Source: Gemmatimonadales bacterium (GTDB lineage Bacteria > Gemmatimonadota > Gemmatimonadetes > Gemmatimonadales > GWC2-71-9). Taken from it: a DNA stretch of 64,000 bases. The stretch covers positions 1-64,000 of the forward strand of contig JAHBVU010000014.1 of assembly GCA_019637315.1 (NCBI GenBank). The letters are read 5' to 3'. The notes under the pieces were generated by a model. It was not told the origin of the DNA, did no database searches, and worked only from the letters and a program-made list of their open reading frames with translations. Positions 37,529 to 45,632 of this stretch are shown here, piece after piece; the stretch's first letter is position 1, and each line of letters starts with the position of its first letter. The translations under genes were made by a program, and so were the position numbers.

Positions 37529-38727
37529 CTACCCCTCCAGACCCGCCGGAACAGCGGGTTGTATCCCATCCGGTATACCAGCTCGGCGGGACGATCGATG
37601 CTCCAGATGGCCAGGTCGCAGGCCTTGCCGGGTTCGAGCGTGCCGCGGTCAGGCAGACCCAGCGCCCGCGCCGCGTGGTAAGTCGTGCCCAGCAGGCACT
37701 CGGTTACGGTCAGTCGAAACAAGGTGGCGGCGAGGTTCATCGCCAGCAGGACCGAGGTCAGTGGGGAAGTGCCCGGGTTACAGTCCGTGGCGACAGCCAT
37801 GGGAACCCCGAGCCGGCGGAACGCCTCGATGGGAGGAATGCGATCTTCGCGCAGCGCATAGAAGGCGCCCGGCAGCATCACGGCCACGGTTCCGCTGGCT
37901 GCCAGCGCGGCTGCCCCAGCTTCGCTGGTGTACTCGAGATGATCGGCCGAGAGTGCGTTGTAGCGAGCGGCCAGAGCGGCGCCGCCCGAATCCGAAAGCT
38001 GGTCGGCATGCAGCTTGACCGGCAGGCCGTGAGCCGCGGCTGCCTCGAACACTCGCGCGATCTCGGCCGGCGTGAATGCGATTGTCTCACAGAATCCGTC
38101 GACCGCGTCGGCCAGCGACCCCGCTGCAACGGCCGGAATCATCTCCCGGCAGAGTCGGTCGATGTACCCGTCACGATCGTCCGCCGCTTCGGGCGGGACG
38201 GTGTGCGCACCAAGAAACGTCGTGCAGACCGACACCGGTCGCTCACGGCCGAGTCGTCGTGCTGCGGTCAGGCACCGAAGCTCGCTGGTGAGCTCGAGTC
38301 CGTAGCCCGACTTCACCTCGAGTGTCGTGACACCTTCCGCGATCAGGTGGTCGAGCCGGGGGAGGGCGGCCGCGGTCAGCTCATCCTCGGTTGCGGCGCG
38401 GGTGGCCCGCACTGTCGACGCGATGCCCCCGCCCGCGCGGGCGATCTCTTCGTAGCTGGCCCCGTCGAGGCGGGCTTCGAACTCGGCAGCGCGGTCGCCG
38501 CCGTAAACGAGATGGGTGTGGCAATCGATCAGGCCCGGGGTAATCACTCTGCCGCCACAGTCGATCTCTTCCGGGTCGGGGCCGGCGAGCGCCCGGGTCA
38601 GGCCGGTCTCGCTGCCAGCGTATCGGATCAGGCCGCCAGACGCGATCAGAGCCCCGTTCTCGATCGGCTCGAGCCCGTCCGCCATGGTGACGAGCCGCGC
38701 GTTGCGGTAGATCCGGGTTCCGGTCAC
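37525..38727 (-). CDS. hutI: Imidazolonepropionase
   Basis: This 400-residue amidohydrolase hydrolyses imidazolonepropionate to N-formimino-L-glutamate, the third step of histidine degradation. It shows the metal site [35 protein letters not shown] with a metal-binding His, and [10 protein letters not shown]. It heads the operon; a HutC-type operator lies about 60 bases upstream. No hutG or hutF gene follows, so the formiminoglutamate step is encoded elsewhere. Confidence 0.95.
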   Translation of the reverse strand: MTGTRIYRNARLVTMADGLEPIENGALIASGGLIRYAGSETGLTRALAGPDPEEIDCGGRVITPGLIDCHTHLVYGGDRAAEFEARLDGASYEEIARAGGGIASTVRATRAATEDELTAAALPRLDHLIAEGVTTLEVKSGYGLELTSELRCLTAARRLGRERPVSVCTTFLGAHTVPPEAADDRDGYIDRLCREMIPAVAAGSLADAVDGFCETIAFTPAEIARVFEAAAAHGLPVKLHADQLSDSGGAALAARYNALSADHLEYTSEAGAAALAASGTVAVMLPGAFYALREDRIPPIEAFRRLGVPMAVATDCNPGTSPLTSVLLAMNLAATLFRLTVTECLLGTTYHAARALGLPDRGTLEPGKACDLAIWSIDRPAELVYRMGYNPLFRRVWRGR

Positions 38728-38787
38728 GTCAGGTCGCTGTGGGTTTTGGCAGGATCAAGCTCGGCTCCGAGGCGCGATCGGAGATAT

Positions 38788-38795
38788 GTATAGAC
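38788..38795. promoter_or_regulatory. Probable HutC operator in front of hutI
   Basis: GTATAGAC fits GT-N-TA-N-AC, the core recognised by HutC-subfamily GntR regulators. Reading on the minus strand, it overlaps likely promoter core elements (TTGCAC about 15-17 bases upstream, then TATACAT) of hutIHU. The adjacent gene codes for HutC, which fits binding that is relieved by urocanate. Confidence 0.6.
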
Positions 38796-38811
38796 CAATG
38801 AGGTTCTGTGC

Positions 38812-38841
38812 AAGAAGGCCAGATTCGCATCTGGCCTTCTT
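38812..38841 (-). terminator. Terminator of hutC
   Basis: A perfect 12-bp stem (AAGAAGGCCAGA at 38812-38823 with its complement at 38830-38841) around a 6-base loop. It separates hutC from the hutIHU promoter; the T-rich run in the stem's end is short. Confidence 0.7.
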
Positions 38842-38871
38842 GGGAGTTGGTACGGTCGGAGGTCGCGCCTG

Positions 38872-39627
38872 TCAGGCCGATGGCGCGAACCGGGCAACCA
38901 GTTGATGAACCGATCCGGGATAAGTCAGCGTCACATGGGTGACCGTATGATCGGTGCGCCAGGTTCGGCGCTCGACCACCAGGCAGGCGGTGCCCCGCGG
39001 AATCTGGAGCTGATGCGCCATCTCGGCGCTGGCCGGAACCGCCCGAATCCGGTGCTCTGCTTCGGTCCAGGGCACATGATTGACGAGCCAGGACCCTGGC
39101 GACGTATCGGCAAAGCTTTCCTCGGCAGCCTGCGGCACGGCTGCCAGGTTGATGACCCGCCGTTCGTGGCAGAACGGCTGATCGGCGGCCAGGTGCAGGC
39201 CGTTCACTTCGAGCACCGGAGAATCGCTGTCGAGCTCGAGATGCTGCCGGTCGCTTGGATTGGCCGGGCGCGCCGCGCGATCGATGATCCGGTAATCGTA
39301 GCTCATGCCTAACGCGCTGACTTCGGCTTTGAGGTCATGAATCTCGAGCACGGCAGCTTGCGAGTGCGGACGTTTGACGAAGCTGCCGGTCTTGCGCTTC
39401 CGCTCGATCAGGCCGGCGTTGGCAAGTCGCGTCATGGCTTTGTTGACGGTCATGCGTGAGCAGCCATAGTAGGCAGTCAGCTCGCGTTCGGACGGAATTC
39501 GGTGACCAGGCAGCCAGTTGCCCGCGATGATCTTGTGCTCGAGTTCTTCCTGGATCCGCTGATGCAGCGAAGTGGCCAGGGTTGCCGTGCCGCCGTTGTT
39601 GCCGTAGCTCGTTGTCGCCATCGTCAT
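38872..39627 (-). CDS. hutC: Histidine utilisation repressor, GntR family with UTRA domain
   Basis: The 251-residue protein has an N-terminal GntR winged helix (LHQRIQEELEHKIIAGNWLPGHRIPSEREL, then YYGCSRMTVNKAMTRLANAGLIERKRKTGSFV in two parts) and a UTRA effector domain that should bind urocanate. ERRTWR and THVTLTYPG are HutC-typical. ATG 39627 is supported by GAGG six bases upstream; ATG 39621 is possible. It is transcribed ahead of hutI in the same direction, with its own terminator and a probable binding site downstream of it. Confidence 0.93.
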   Translation of the reverse strand: MTMATTSYGNNGGTATLATSLHQRIQEELEHKIIAGNWLPGHRIPSERELTAYYGCSRMTVNKAMTRLANAGLIERKRKTGSFVKRPHSQAAVLEIHDLKAEVSALGMSYDYRIIDRAARPANPSDRQHLELDSDSPVLEVNGLHLAADQPFCHERRVINLAAVPQAAEESFADTSPGSWLVNHVPWTEAEHRIRAVPASAEMAHQLQIPRGTACLVVERRTWRTDHTVTHVTLTYPGSVHQLVARFAPSA

Positions 39628-39706
39628 TGTGATCCTCGAGTCAGCGGGCCGCCGCAGCTTCAGGCGGGATCGGTTGTGCCGGCAAGTGCCAGAGCGCTCT
39701 CATTGC

Positions 39707-40159
39707 CTACAGAGGTTTCAAACCTTCGGTGGTCCAGCGCACTTCGTCGTCGATTGCCTGGCGTGAGTAGTCGACTTCGAGCGAGATCGGCACGCCGGTC
39801 TCGCCATCGAAGCGGACTCTGACGTCATCCGCCTGGGCATAGGCTCTCTGGATTTCGACGAAGAGTCCGGGAACGTCGGGGTACCATGGTGCGAGATCGT
39901 CCTGAATCGGGGCACCGGTCGCGACCACCGTCCGCGACACAACGAGGCCATCCTCGACCCGAACTCTGACAGGGATATTGGCTTGGGGGCAGAAGCAGAC
40001 CCTGTTTACGGTCAACTCGTAGCTCCGGAGCCCGGCTTCGTCCCAGCGACGCATGGCGTCGGCGAGTCGGCTGGCGGGACTGCCTGGTTCGAACGCGCAC
40101 GCGCCGAGCGCGAGTGTCAACAGCGCCAGGGTAACGCGAGTACCCAGGGAGTGTTTCAT
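39707..40159 (-). CDS. DUF6174-type lipoprotein
   Basis: A 150-residue lipoprotein: signal peptide MKHSLGTRVTLALLTLALGAC with lipobox LGAC at residue 21. The segments SYELTVNRVCFCP and EIQRAYAQADDVRVRFDGETGVPISLEVDYSRQAIDDE (split here) match DUF6174, in which a CxC-like motif and acidic ending recur. The role is unknown. Its start overlaps the serpin gene's stop by four bases (ATGA), so they are co-expressed. Confidence 0.82.
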   Translation of the reverse strand: MKHSLGTRVTLALLTLALGACAFEPGSPASRLADAMRRWDEAGLRSYELTVNRVCFCPQANIPVRVRVEDGLVVSRTVVATGAPIQDDLAPWYPDVPGLFVEIQRAYAQADDVRVRFDGETGVPISLEVDYSRQAIDDEVRWTTEGLKPL

Positions 40160-41388
40160 GGGATCGACAGAATCCGGCCGACGAAGAGCACCGTACCCGA
40201 CAGCCGTTCCCGAATCACGACGAGGTAGGGCCGGTCCACCGTAACGGTGACTCGCGCCGGGGCGCTGGTGACCCCAACGCCGACCGAGGTGACGGCTGCG
40301 GCCTCGGTGCCTTCTTCGTTGATGTCGACGAAGGTCTTATGGTCGACTCGGGTAAGCCGAAGGGGGTCGGCTTGCGAAATGCCACTCAGGTCGGCCTGAC
40401 GGCTGAAGGCGATGCCCATGCCAAGCTGGCTCAATACCGCCTCAAGCGAGTAAGTGTCTTCCAGGCGTAGCTTGGGCATGGCGAGCACGACGTCGGTTTC
40501 CCGGAGTCCGCTCGCGATCGTCGTGAACTCATCGGCTGTCAGGCGCCCGACCAGATCATTGGCGGATGTGGTTCCGGTTGGGACTACCACCGTCATGGAA
40601 TACGCACCCGAGCCGTACCAAAGGTCGACGGCATGGAAGTCGCTGCCTGCGTAGTAAGGACCGCGCGCTTCCCGGTGCATGAACGGCACCTGCTGCTGGC
40701 GCCCGTCCTCGGCATGGAAGGTTCCGGTCCGGGTCTCGGCGGGTCGGAACTGTCTCCGCCAGGTACCTTTGAAGTGAATCGCGTTGACGGCAAAGAGGAC
40801 TTCGTCCGGTGTGATACCATCGAGGATCGTCGGGATCTTGCCGGCCGTTTTACGGTTGACCCAGTCGTTGATGGTCGCCACCGCCGCTGGCGAGCGGAAG
40901 TCGAGGACGTCGGCTTCTGCGTCGAAGTAGGTTCGCGCGTTGCTCAGAAAGGCCGGAGCGATCGGAAAAGTCTGCTCAGCCCAGATGGAATTGGCGATGG
41001 TGAGCTGTATCTGCGCATCAAGCGAAACGAGCAGCCTGATCAGGTCGCGATAGCCGGCGTTGATGGCCGCGGGCGGAAGCGTCCCGAACCCGAGGGTACT
41101 GGCCATGGCCTCGCGGGTGGAGCCTCGCGCCCCATCCATGACCATTCCGAGCGCCAGGGAAACGGATAACGGCGAGATGAACACGTTCTCGGTCGCGTTC
41201 GTTGCGACCACCCGCCCGAGCAGGTTGAATGCGAAGGTGTTGTTGGCGCGGATGGCCGTCAGCTCGTCGGAGGAGAGCGTCCGCGGCAACTGCTGCAGCA
41301 ACGGTGGTTCGACCGTCGGATCGACGCCGGTCGCGGATTCGCAACCCTGGAGCAACAGCAGCCCCAGCCACAACATTCGGATCCGCAC
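40156..41388 (-). CDS. Serpin-family protease inhibitor, predicted lipoprotein
   Basis: The 410-residue protein is a serpin: NVFISPLSVSLALGMV and NDWVNRKTAGKI are family-typical, and near the C-terminus the hinge EEGTEAAAVTSVGVG precedes a reactive loop and RPYLVVIRE. The small-residue hinge fits an inhibitory serpin; the predicted P1-P1' is a Thr-Ser or nearby Val-Thr pair, suggesting elastase- or subtilisin-type targets. Its signal peptide ends in a lipobox (LQGC, residue 16), placing it on the envelope. GTG 41388 is chosen for GGAG 9 bases upstream; ATG 41376 is an alternative. Bacterial serpins are uncommon. The 297 bases upstream hold no gene I can support, only small hairpins. Confidence 0.9.
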   Translation of the reverse strand: MRIRMLWLGLLLLQGCESATGVDPTVEPPLLQQLPRTLSSDELTAIRANNTFAFNLLGRVVATNATENVFISPLSVSLALGMVMDGARGSTREAMASTLGFGTLPPAAINAGYRDLIRLLVSLDAQIQLTIANSIWAEQTFPIAPAFLSNARTYFDAEADVLDFRSPAAVATINDWVNRKTAGKIPTILDGITPDEVLFAVNAIHFKGTWRRQFRPAETRTGTFHAEDGRQQQVPFMHREARGPYYAGSDFHAVDLWYGSGAYSMTVVVPTGTTSANDLVGRLTADEFTTIASGLRETDVVLAMPKLRLEDTYSLEAVLSQLGMGIAFSRQADLSGISQADPLRLTRVDHKTFVDINEEGTEAAAVTSVGVGVTSAPARVTVTVDRPYLVVIRERLSGTVLFVGRILSIP

Positions 41389-41453
41389 CGGACTGTACTC
41401 CCGCTCAGGTCGCGGTAGTGTAAGGCAATCGTCGTGCCCTCGGGTGGTGCCGG

Positions 41454-41475
41454 CGTTACTCTTTGCAGAGCAACG
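41454..41475. repeat. Small inverted repeat upstream of the serpin gene
   Basis: CGTT-A-CTCT-TTGC-AGAG-C-AACG forms an eight-pair hairpin with one mismatch, about 65 bases before the serpin start. It may be a regulatory structure; nothing else supports it. Confidence 0.25.
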
Positions 41476-41581
41476 ATTTACAGCGGCGCCCCGGGGGTCG
41501 CCTATGACGGATCGACACACCGGCGCGGGGAGGCGCGTTGTCGCTCCGACACGCCCGATTATGTGAGATCGGTCAGGCCCG

Positions 41582-41605
41582 GCTCCGGCTCGGCGGAGCC
41601 GGAGC
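41582..41605. repeat. Inverted repeat between terC and the serpin gene
   Basis: GCTCCGGCT (41582-41590) pairs with AGCCGGAGC (41597-41605). It lies beyond the terC terminator and may be an additional transcription stop; there is no T-run next to it. Confidence 0.35.
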
Positions 41606-41649
41606 GTCCCGGAGGTGCGTTGCGCCAGGGTGAACGCTAGGTGGGAAGA

Positions 41650-41670
41650 GCGGGGCGCCGCAGGCCCCGC
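41650..41670 (-). terminator. Probable terC terminator
   Basis: GCGGGGC (41650-41656) pairs with GCCCCGC (41664-41670), 16 bases after the terC stop on the minus strand, followed by TCTTCC. Confidence 0.6.
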
Positions 41671-41685
41671 CCGGTTGGGCCACCC

Positions 41686-42603
41686 TCAAACTGCCGGCGT
41701 GCGACGCGACTTGATGATCGACATCGCGATCGATCCCGTCAGTACCGTCAGGATGAAGCCGAGTGATATCGCGACCGGCAAGTGAAACCATTTGATGAAG
41801 ATCATCTTGACGCCGACGAACGCCAGAATCAGCCCGACGCCGGGCTTGAGGTACTTGAACTGCTGGATCGCGTCCTGAATCACGAAGAACATTGCGCGCA
41901 GCCCCAGGATGGCGAAGATGTTCGAGGTGTACACGATGAACGGATCACGGGTGATGGAGAGAATGGCCGGAATACTGTCGATGGCAAAGACGACGTCGGT
42001 CCACTCGATCACCAGGACGACCACGAACAGCGGCGTCGCGAGCCATCCGGCGGGCGTCTTGACGAAGAACCGCGCGCCTTCGTAGTTCGGCGTCATTGGC
42101 ACCAGTCGCTTGGCCAGCTTGACGAGCGGATTCTTTTCCGGCTCGATCTCATCCTCGTGCTCTTTGAACATCCGGGCGGCCGTGAACAGCAGGATCACCC
42201 CCAGCACGATGAAGAGCCAGTCGAAGCGGCCCAGCACGGCCGTGCCCACCACGATCATGATGCCGCGCATCGCGGCCGCGCCGAACACACCCCAGTTGAG
42301 CACCTTCGAGTGGGCAACTGGCGGGACCGCGAAGTACTGAAAGATCAGAATGAAGACGAACAGGTTGTCGACCGAGAGGGACAACTCTACCAGATAGCCG
42401 GCGTAGTACTCGAGTGCCGACGTCGGCCCGCTCCGCCAGAGAACGATCAGGCCGAAGAGGAGAGATGTCGACACGACGACGGCGGTCCACCGCGACGCCT
42501 CGCGCATCGACAGGACGCGCGCCTTTCGATGTACAATGAAGAGATCGGCCGCCAGCAAGGAGAATGCGACGGCCGCAAACAGAAACCACTCGATTGAGTG
42601 CAC
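41686..42603 (-). CDS. TerC/Alx-family integral membrane protein, probable manganese exporter
   Basis: This 305-residue protein has about nine membrane segments and TerC/Alx-family motifs: VELSLSVDNLFVFILIF near residue 75, DVVFAIDSIPAILSIT around residue 205, and LGLRAMFF. The aspartates inside the membrane are thought to bind metal. Alx and MntP-like relatives are manganese exporters or metalation helpers under yybP-ykoY riboswitch control, and such a riboswitch stands upstream of the operon. It starts 10 bases after the htpX stop. Confidence 0.93.
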   Translation of the reverse strand: MHSIEWFLFAAVAFSLLAADLFIVHRKARVLSMREASRWTAVVVSTSLLFGLIVLWRSGPTSALEYYAGYLVELSLSVDNLFVFILIFQYFAVPPVAHSKVLNWGVFGAAAMRGIMIVVGTAVLGRFDWLFIVLGVILLFTAARMFKEHEDEIEPEKNPLVKLAKRLVPMTPNYEGARFFVKTPAGWLATPLFVVVLVIEWTDVVFAIDSIPAILSITRDPFIVYTSNIFAILGLRAMFFVIQDAIQQFKYLKPGVGLILAFVGVKMIFIKWFHLPVAISLGFILTVLTGSIAMSIIKSRRTPAV

Positions 42604-42613
42604 GGATTATTGC

Positions 42614-43450
42614 CTAGCGCGCGTTCGCCATCTCCATCAGCTTGGCGACCCGTTCCGCGGTTGGAGGATGGGTGGAGAAGAGCTTGGTGAGCCCGCCGCC
42701 CGTTGCCGCCAGCGGGTTGACCTGGGCAAGCGGAGCCGCCGCCGGAGTGATCTGCATCGGGATGCGCTGGGCCATGGCGTCGAGCCGCGTGAGCGCGTTG
42801 GCCAGCGAGCGTGGCCGCCCCAGAATCTCGGCGCCAACCCGATCGGCCTCGAACTCCCGCTGCCGCGAGACGGCCATTTGAATGATTCCGGCGGCCAGAG
42901 GGCCGAGGATCAGGGCTGCCAAGCTCGCAATCGGATGGCCGCCCCCGTCCTCACGGTCCCGCCCGAACATGATCAGCCACGGCAGGTAACCGATTGCGCC
43001 GGCAATACCGGCTGCGATGGTCGAGATCAGCATATCGCGGTTCTTGATGTGCGCCAGCTCGTGGGCCACGACACCCTCGATCTCGTCGACTGGCAGCGCA
43101 CGCAGCAGCCCCGTGGTGACCGCGACGACCGCCTTTTCCGGACTCCGGCCCGTGGCAAACGCGTTAGGCTGAGCTTCGTCCGTGATCGCGACGACGGGCA
43201 TCGGTAACCCAGCGCGCTGGCGCAGCCGGTCGACCATCCGATACAACTCCGGCGCTTCCTGCTCGCTCACCACCCGAGCCCGGTACATCCGAAGCACCAT
43301 CTTATCGGAAAAGAAGTACATGATGAAATTCATGGCCGAACCGACCACGAGGGCAAGCACCAGCCCCTGGCTCCCGCCGATGAGCTGCCCCAGCGCCAGA
43401 AACAGCGCCATCAGAGCCGCCATCAGAACAAACGTCCGCATGTTATTCAT
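42614..43450 (-). CDS. htpX: HtpX-like M48 membrane metalloprotease
   Basis: The 278-residue protease has two N-terminal membrane segments, zinc motif HELAH (His130, Glu131, His134), two further membrane segments and the third ligand in REFEADRVGAE. HtpX degrades misfolded membrane proteins. ATG 43450 is chosen as the family's start (MNNMRTFVLM); the frame upstream runs through the riboswitch and does not encode protein. terC follows after 10 bases, so both genes share the riboswitch-controlled transcript. Confidence 0.94.
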   Translation of the reverse strand: MNNMRTFVLMAALMALFLALGQLIGGSQGLVLALVVGSAMNFIMYFFSDKMVLRMYRARVVSEQEAPELYRMVDRLRQRAGLPMPVVAITDEAQPNAFATGRSPEKAVVAVTTGLLRALPVDEIEGVVAHELAHIKNRDMLISTIAAGIAGAIGYLPWLIMFGRDREDGGGHPIASLAALILGPLAAGIIQMAVSRQREFEADRVGAEILGRPRSLANALTRLDAMAQRIPMQITPAAAPLAQVNPLAATGGGLTKLFSTHPPTAERVAKLMEMANAR

Positions 43451-43480
43451 AGTGCAAAACCTGGCACTCCTGCCGTTGGT

Positions 43481-43547
43481 GTGCAAGAACAAAGCGAGAC
43501 CCTCGTCACCGCCCTCACGGAGTGAGGCGGTTGACGAAGGTCTCGCT
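43481..43547 (-). terminator. Riboswitch expression platform: intrinsic terminator
   Basis: On the minus strand a long hairpin (AGCGAGACC and then about 14 more pairs with two bulges, TCC loop, spanning 43547 down to 43493) is followed by TTGTTCTT. It lies before the htpX start. The 5' arm begins with the last two bases of the aptamer's P1 strand, so P1 formation would compete with the terminator base. Confidence 0.8.
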
Positions 43548-43652
43548 CGAGTCGTTCGCCGACCCGGGATAGCCGTGTTGGCCTCGCAGCCAACAGTCTT
43601 GACGACCACCCCGTCCGTCTTTCGCGACGGATAAGCTACTCCCCTTCTCGAG
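43546..43652 (-). ncRNA. yybP-ykoY (manganese) riboswitch aptamer
   Basis: On the minus strand the element runs CTCGAG (P1 5' strand, 43652-43647), then AAGGGGAGTAGC containing the class-defining GGGGAGUAG loop, a CCGTC-GCGAAA-GACGG hairpin, a GTTGGC-GCCAAC hairpin, GGCTATCC that can pair with AGTAGC, GGGTCGGCG, and the P1 3' strand CTCGAG (43551-43546), followed by CGAGACCTTCG. Order and wording match the yybP-ykoY motif, which senses Mn2+. It controls htpX and terC here, the latter being a known target family. Confidence 0.88.
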
Positions 43653-43658
43653 GCGAAC

Positions 43659-43686
43659 GGTACACCCTGGGCGGCTGCCATGTCAA
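43659..43686 (-). promoter_or_regulatory. Probable promoter of the riboswitch/htpX/terC transcript
   Basis: On the minus strand a consensus TTGACA (43686-43681) and a weak TGTACC -10 (43664-43659) with a 16-base spacer place transcription start near 43652, exactly at the riboswitch P1 5' strand. Confidence 0.5.
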
Positions 43687-43713
43687 TCGGAGTGGTCGAA
43701 AATCGGTGGGGTG

Positions 43714-45009
43714 ATGACGCCCGCTGAACGCGTTCGAGATCCCGTCCTGATCGTCGGGTCGGGACTGCCGGCGGCCGCCGTGGCGCGGGCCGTAGCCACC
43801 GCCGGTTTGCGGGCGGTCCTGGTCGACGAACGGGAGCCCGTCCGCGAGGGCGGGGGCGAGGGCCTTTGGTACGCGCCCTGGTGGCCGGGTGGGGAGCCGC
43901 CGATCGTGCAGCTGACCGAGGCCGGAATCGACCGGCTCGAGGCAGTCTACCGCGAGAGCGGCGAAGGGTTCAGCGCCAATCGGCGCGGCCGGCTGATCGT
44001 CACCGGGCGGCCCGAGCTTGCGCGCTTGCTGCGAAGCATGGCCGGTCGCCAGGCCGCGCTGGGACACGGGCCGCTTCGCGAGCACACCACGACGGACTGG
44101 TATCTGCCCTCACCACCCGACGGCTTTCGCGGTGTGCCGGACGGCTTCGATCTGCTGGAAGGTGCTGGTCTTCGAAGCGCCTTTCCGTTCCTGGATCCCG
44201 GCATGGTGCTTGGTGTGCACGTCCGCCGGGCCGGGTGGGTCGATGCCCGCGCCCTCCGTCGCTGGCTGATCGGCGCCATACGGGGAGCAGGCGGGGTCGT
44301 CGTCTCGGAACCGGTGCGAGGAATCGAGTTCACCGGAGACGGCTGGCGGATTACGACCGTCTCCGGTGCGCGCCTTTCGGGACCGACCCTGGTGCTGGCG
44401 GGATCTCGCGTGCGCTCGCTCGGGCGCCTCGCGGGGTTCGAGCTGCCCTGGGCCGACTACACGCGACTGGTTGGTGTGCTGGCGGGCGGCGCACGCGCCA
44501 TGCCTGGCTCCTGTCCAATGATCGCCGCTGATCTGGATGGTTGGGGCGCCGTGGGGCCTGCCGGCGAACTCGGCGCTGAGGCAGCGTGGGGCTTGCCGTC
44601 GTTGCTGGCAGACGGTGACGGGGGGCTTCGACTCGAGGCGGCCATGCCCGGCGTGCCGGCGGCAGCCGAGGTCGGTCGGCTGGGCGAGGCGTTGCTCGAG
44701 CGCCTGGGACAGGCGGTGGCGACGCTGCGTAGCTATCGTGGTCCGCCTGGCGGGCTCGAGGTGGCGGCCTATCCGATGCCCCTTGCCCCCGATCTGCGAC
44801 CCGCCATCGGAATGGCCGATCGCCGGGGCGGCTTCGTCGTGGCGGGGGTCGGGATGACGGTGGGGCTGGTCCTCGGGGCCGCGGATCTGCTGGCGGCCTA
44901 CCTGGCCGGGGCTCCGCTGCCCGGCTATGCGCCGGCGTTCGTGCCCGGGCGGTTCGGTCCCTTATCCCTGCGCCCACCCGACGGCACGACCAGCCGGGTT
45001 GATTTCTAG
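43714..45009 (+). CDS. FAD-dependent oxidoreductase, DAO-like
   Basis: The 431-residue protein starts with an FAD-binding motif (VLIVGSGLPAAAVARAVATAGL, shown in two parts) and DEREPV, and ends with the second FAD strand GGFVVAGVGMTVGLVLGAADLLAAYL. The middle has the RxxGWVDARALRRWL substrate domain wording of DAO-type oxidases. The substrate is unknown; amino acid or amine oxidases are typical. ATG 43714 is preferred over GTG 43711; GGTGGGG is upstream. It is divergent from the riboswitch operon, with 27 bases between the -35 box of that promoter and this start. Confidence 0.85.
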   Translation: MTPAERVRDPVLIVGSGLPAAAVARAVATAGLRAVLVDEREPVREGGGEGLWYAPWWPGGEPPIVQLTEAGIDRLEAVYRESGEGFSANRRGRLIVTGRPELARLLRSMAGRQAALGHGPLREHTTTDWYLPSPPDGFRGVPDGFDLLEGAGLRSAFPFLDPGMVLGVHVRRAGWVDARALRRWLIGAIRGAGGVVVSEPVRGIEFTGDGWRITTVSGARLSGPTLVLAGSRVRSLGRLAGFELPWADYTRLVGVLAGGARAMPGSCPMIAADLDGWGAVGPAGELGAEAAWGLPSLLADGDGGLRLEAAMPGVPAAAEVGRLGEALLERLGQAVATLRSYRGPPGGLEVAAYPMPLAPDLRPAIGMADRRGGFVVAGVGMTVGLVLGAADLLAAYLAGAPLPGYAPAFVPGRFGPLSLRPPDGTTSRVDF

Positions 45010-45092
45010 CCCCCCGGGCTCCTATTTCCCGGGTTGGCGGGCGGGACACACCCATGACCCCGCAGGACTCAAGTCTCAAGGGAGAAGCAGCG

Positions 45093-45629
45093 ATGACTCG
45101 ACGTAACGGCATCTGGGCGGCGGCATTCGCCGCAACCGTGGCGCTGGCCGGAGTGGCCGAGGCCCAGCAGCAGCAACCGGTCCTGTCGCCCCGGGACACC
45201 ACCAAGGCAACTATTGCCGGCGCCACCATCATCGTTGACTACGGTCGGCCATCGAAGCGGGGGCGGCAGGTGGTTGGCAATCTGATTCCGTACGACAAGG
45301 TCTGGCGCACCGGCGCCAACAAGGCAACCCACCTCGTGACCGACAAGGGGCTGATGTTCGGGAACGTGATGGTGCCGGCCGGGACCTACACGCTGTACAC
45401 CTTTGCGTCGGAAACGGGCAACTGGAAGCTGGCCATCAACAAGCAGACGGGACAGTGGGGCACCGAGTACAAGCCCGAAGAGGATCTGGCCCGGATCGAT
45501 CTCAAGGTGGCCACGTTGCCGCAGTCGGTCGAGCAGTTCGTCATCAAGATCGAGCCGACCCGAGGCGGGGGCATCCTCAAGCTCGAGTGGGACACGGTTT
45601 CGGCCAGCGCCGCCTTCATGGTCCACTGA
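45093..45629 (+). CDS. DUF2911 secreted protein
   Basis: A 178-residue protein with a signal peptide (cleavage after AEA) and a DUF2911 domain: VDYGRPSKRGRQVVGNLIPYDKVWRTGANKATHL (written here only as its known hallmark), then VPAGTYTLYTF and NKQTGQWGTEY. DUF2911 proteins are frequent in Gemmatimonadota and Bacteroidota with unknown role. GGGAGAAG seven bases before ATG 45093 decides the start. The next gene begins 3 bases after its stop. Confidence 0.9.
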   Translation: MTRRNGIWAAAFAATVALAGVAEAQQQQPVLSPRDTTKATIAGATIIVDYGRPSKRGRQVVGNLIPYDKVWRTGANKATHLVTDKGLMFGNVMVPAGTYTLYTFASETGNWKLAINKQTGQWGTEYKPEEDLARIDLKVATLPQSVEQFVIKIEPTRGGGILKLEWDTVSASAAFMVH

Positions 45630-45632
45630 TCG

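Noticed and set aside
43451-43681. Upstream extension of the htpX reading frame
   Set aside because: The extension translates riboswitch and terminator sequence; the family N-terminus begins at 43450.
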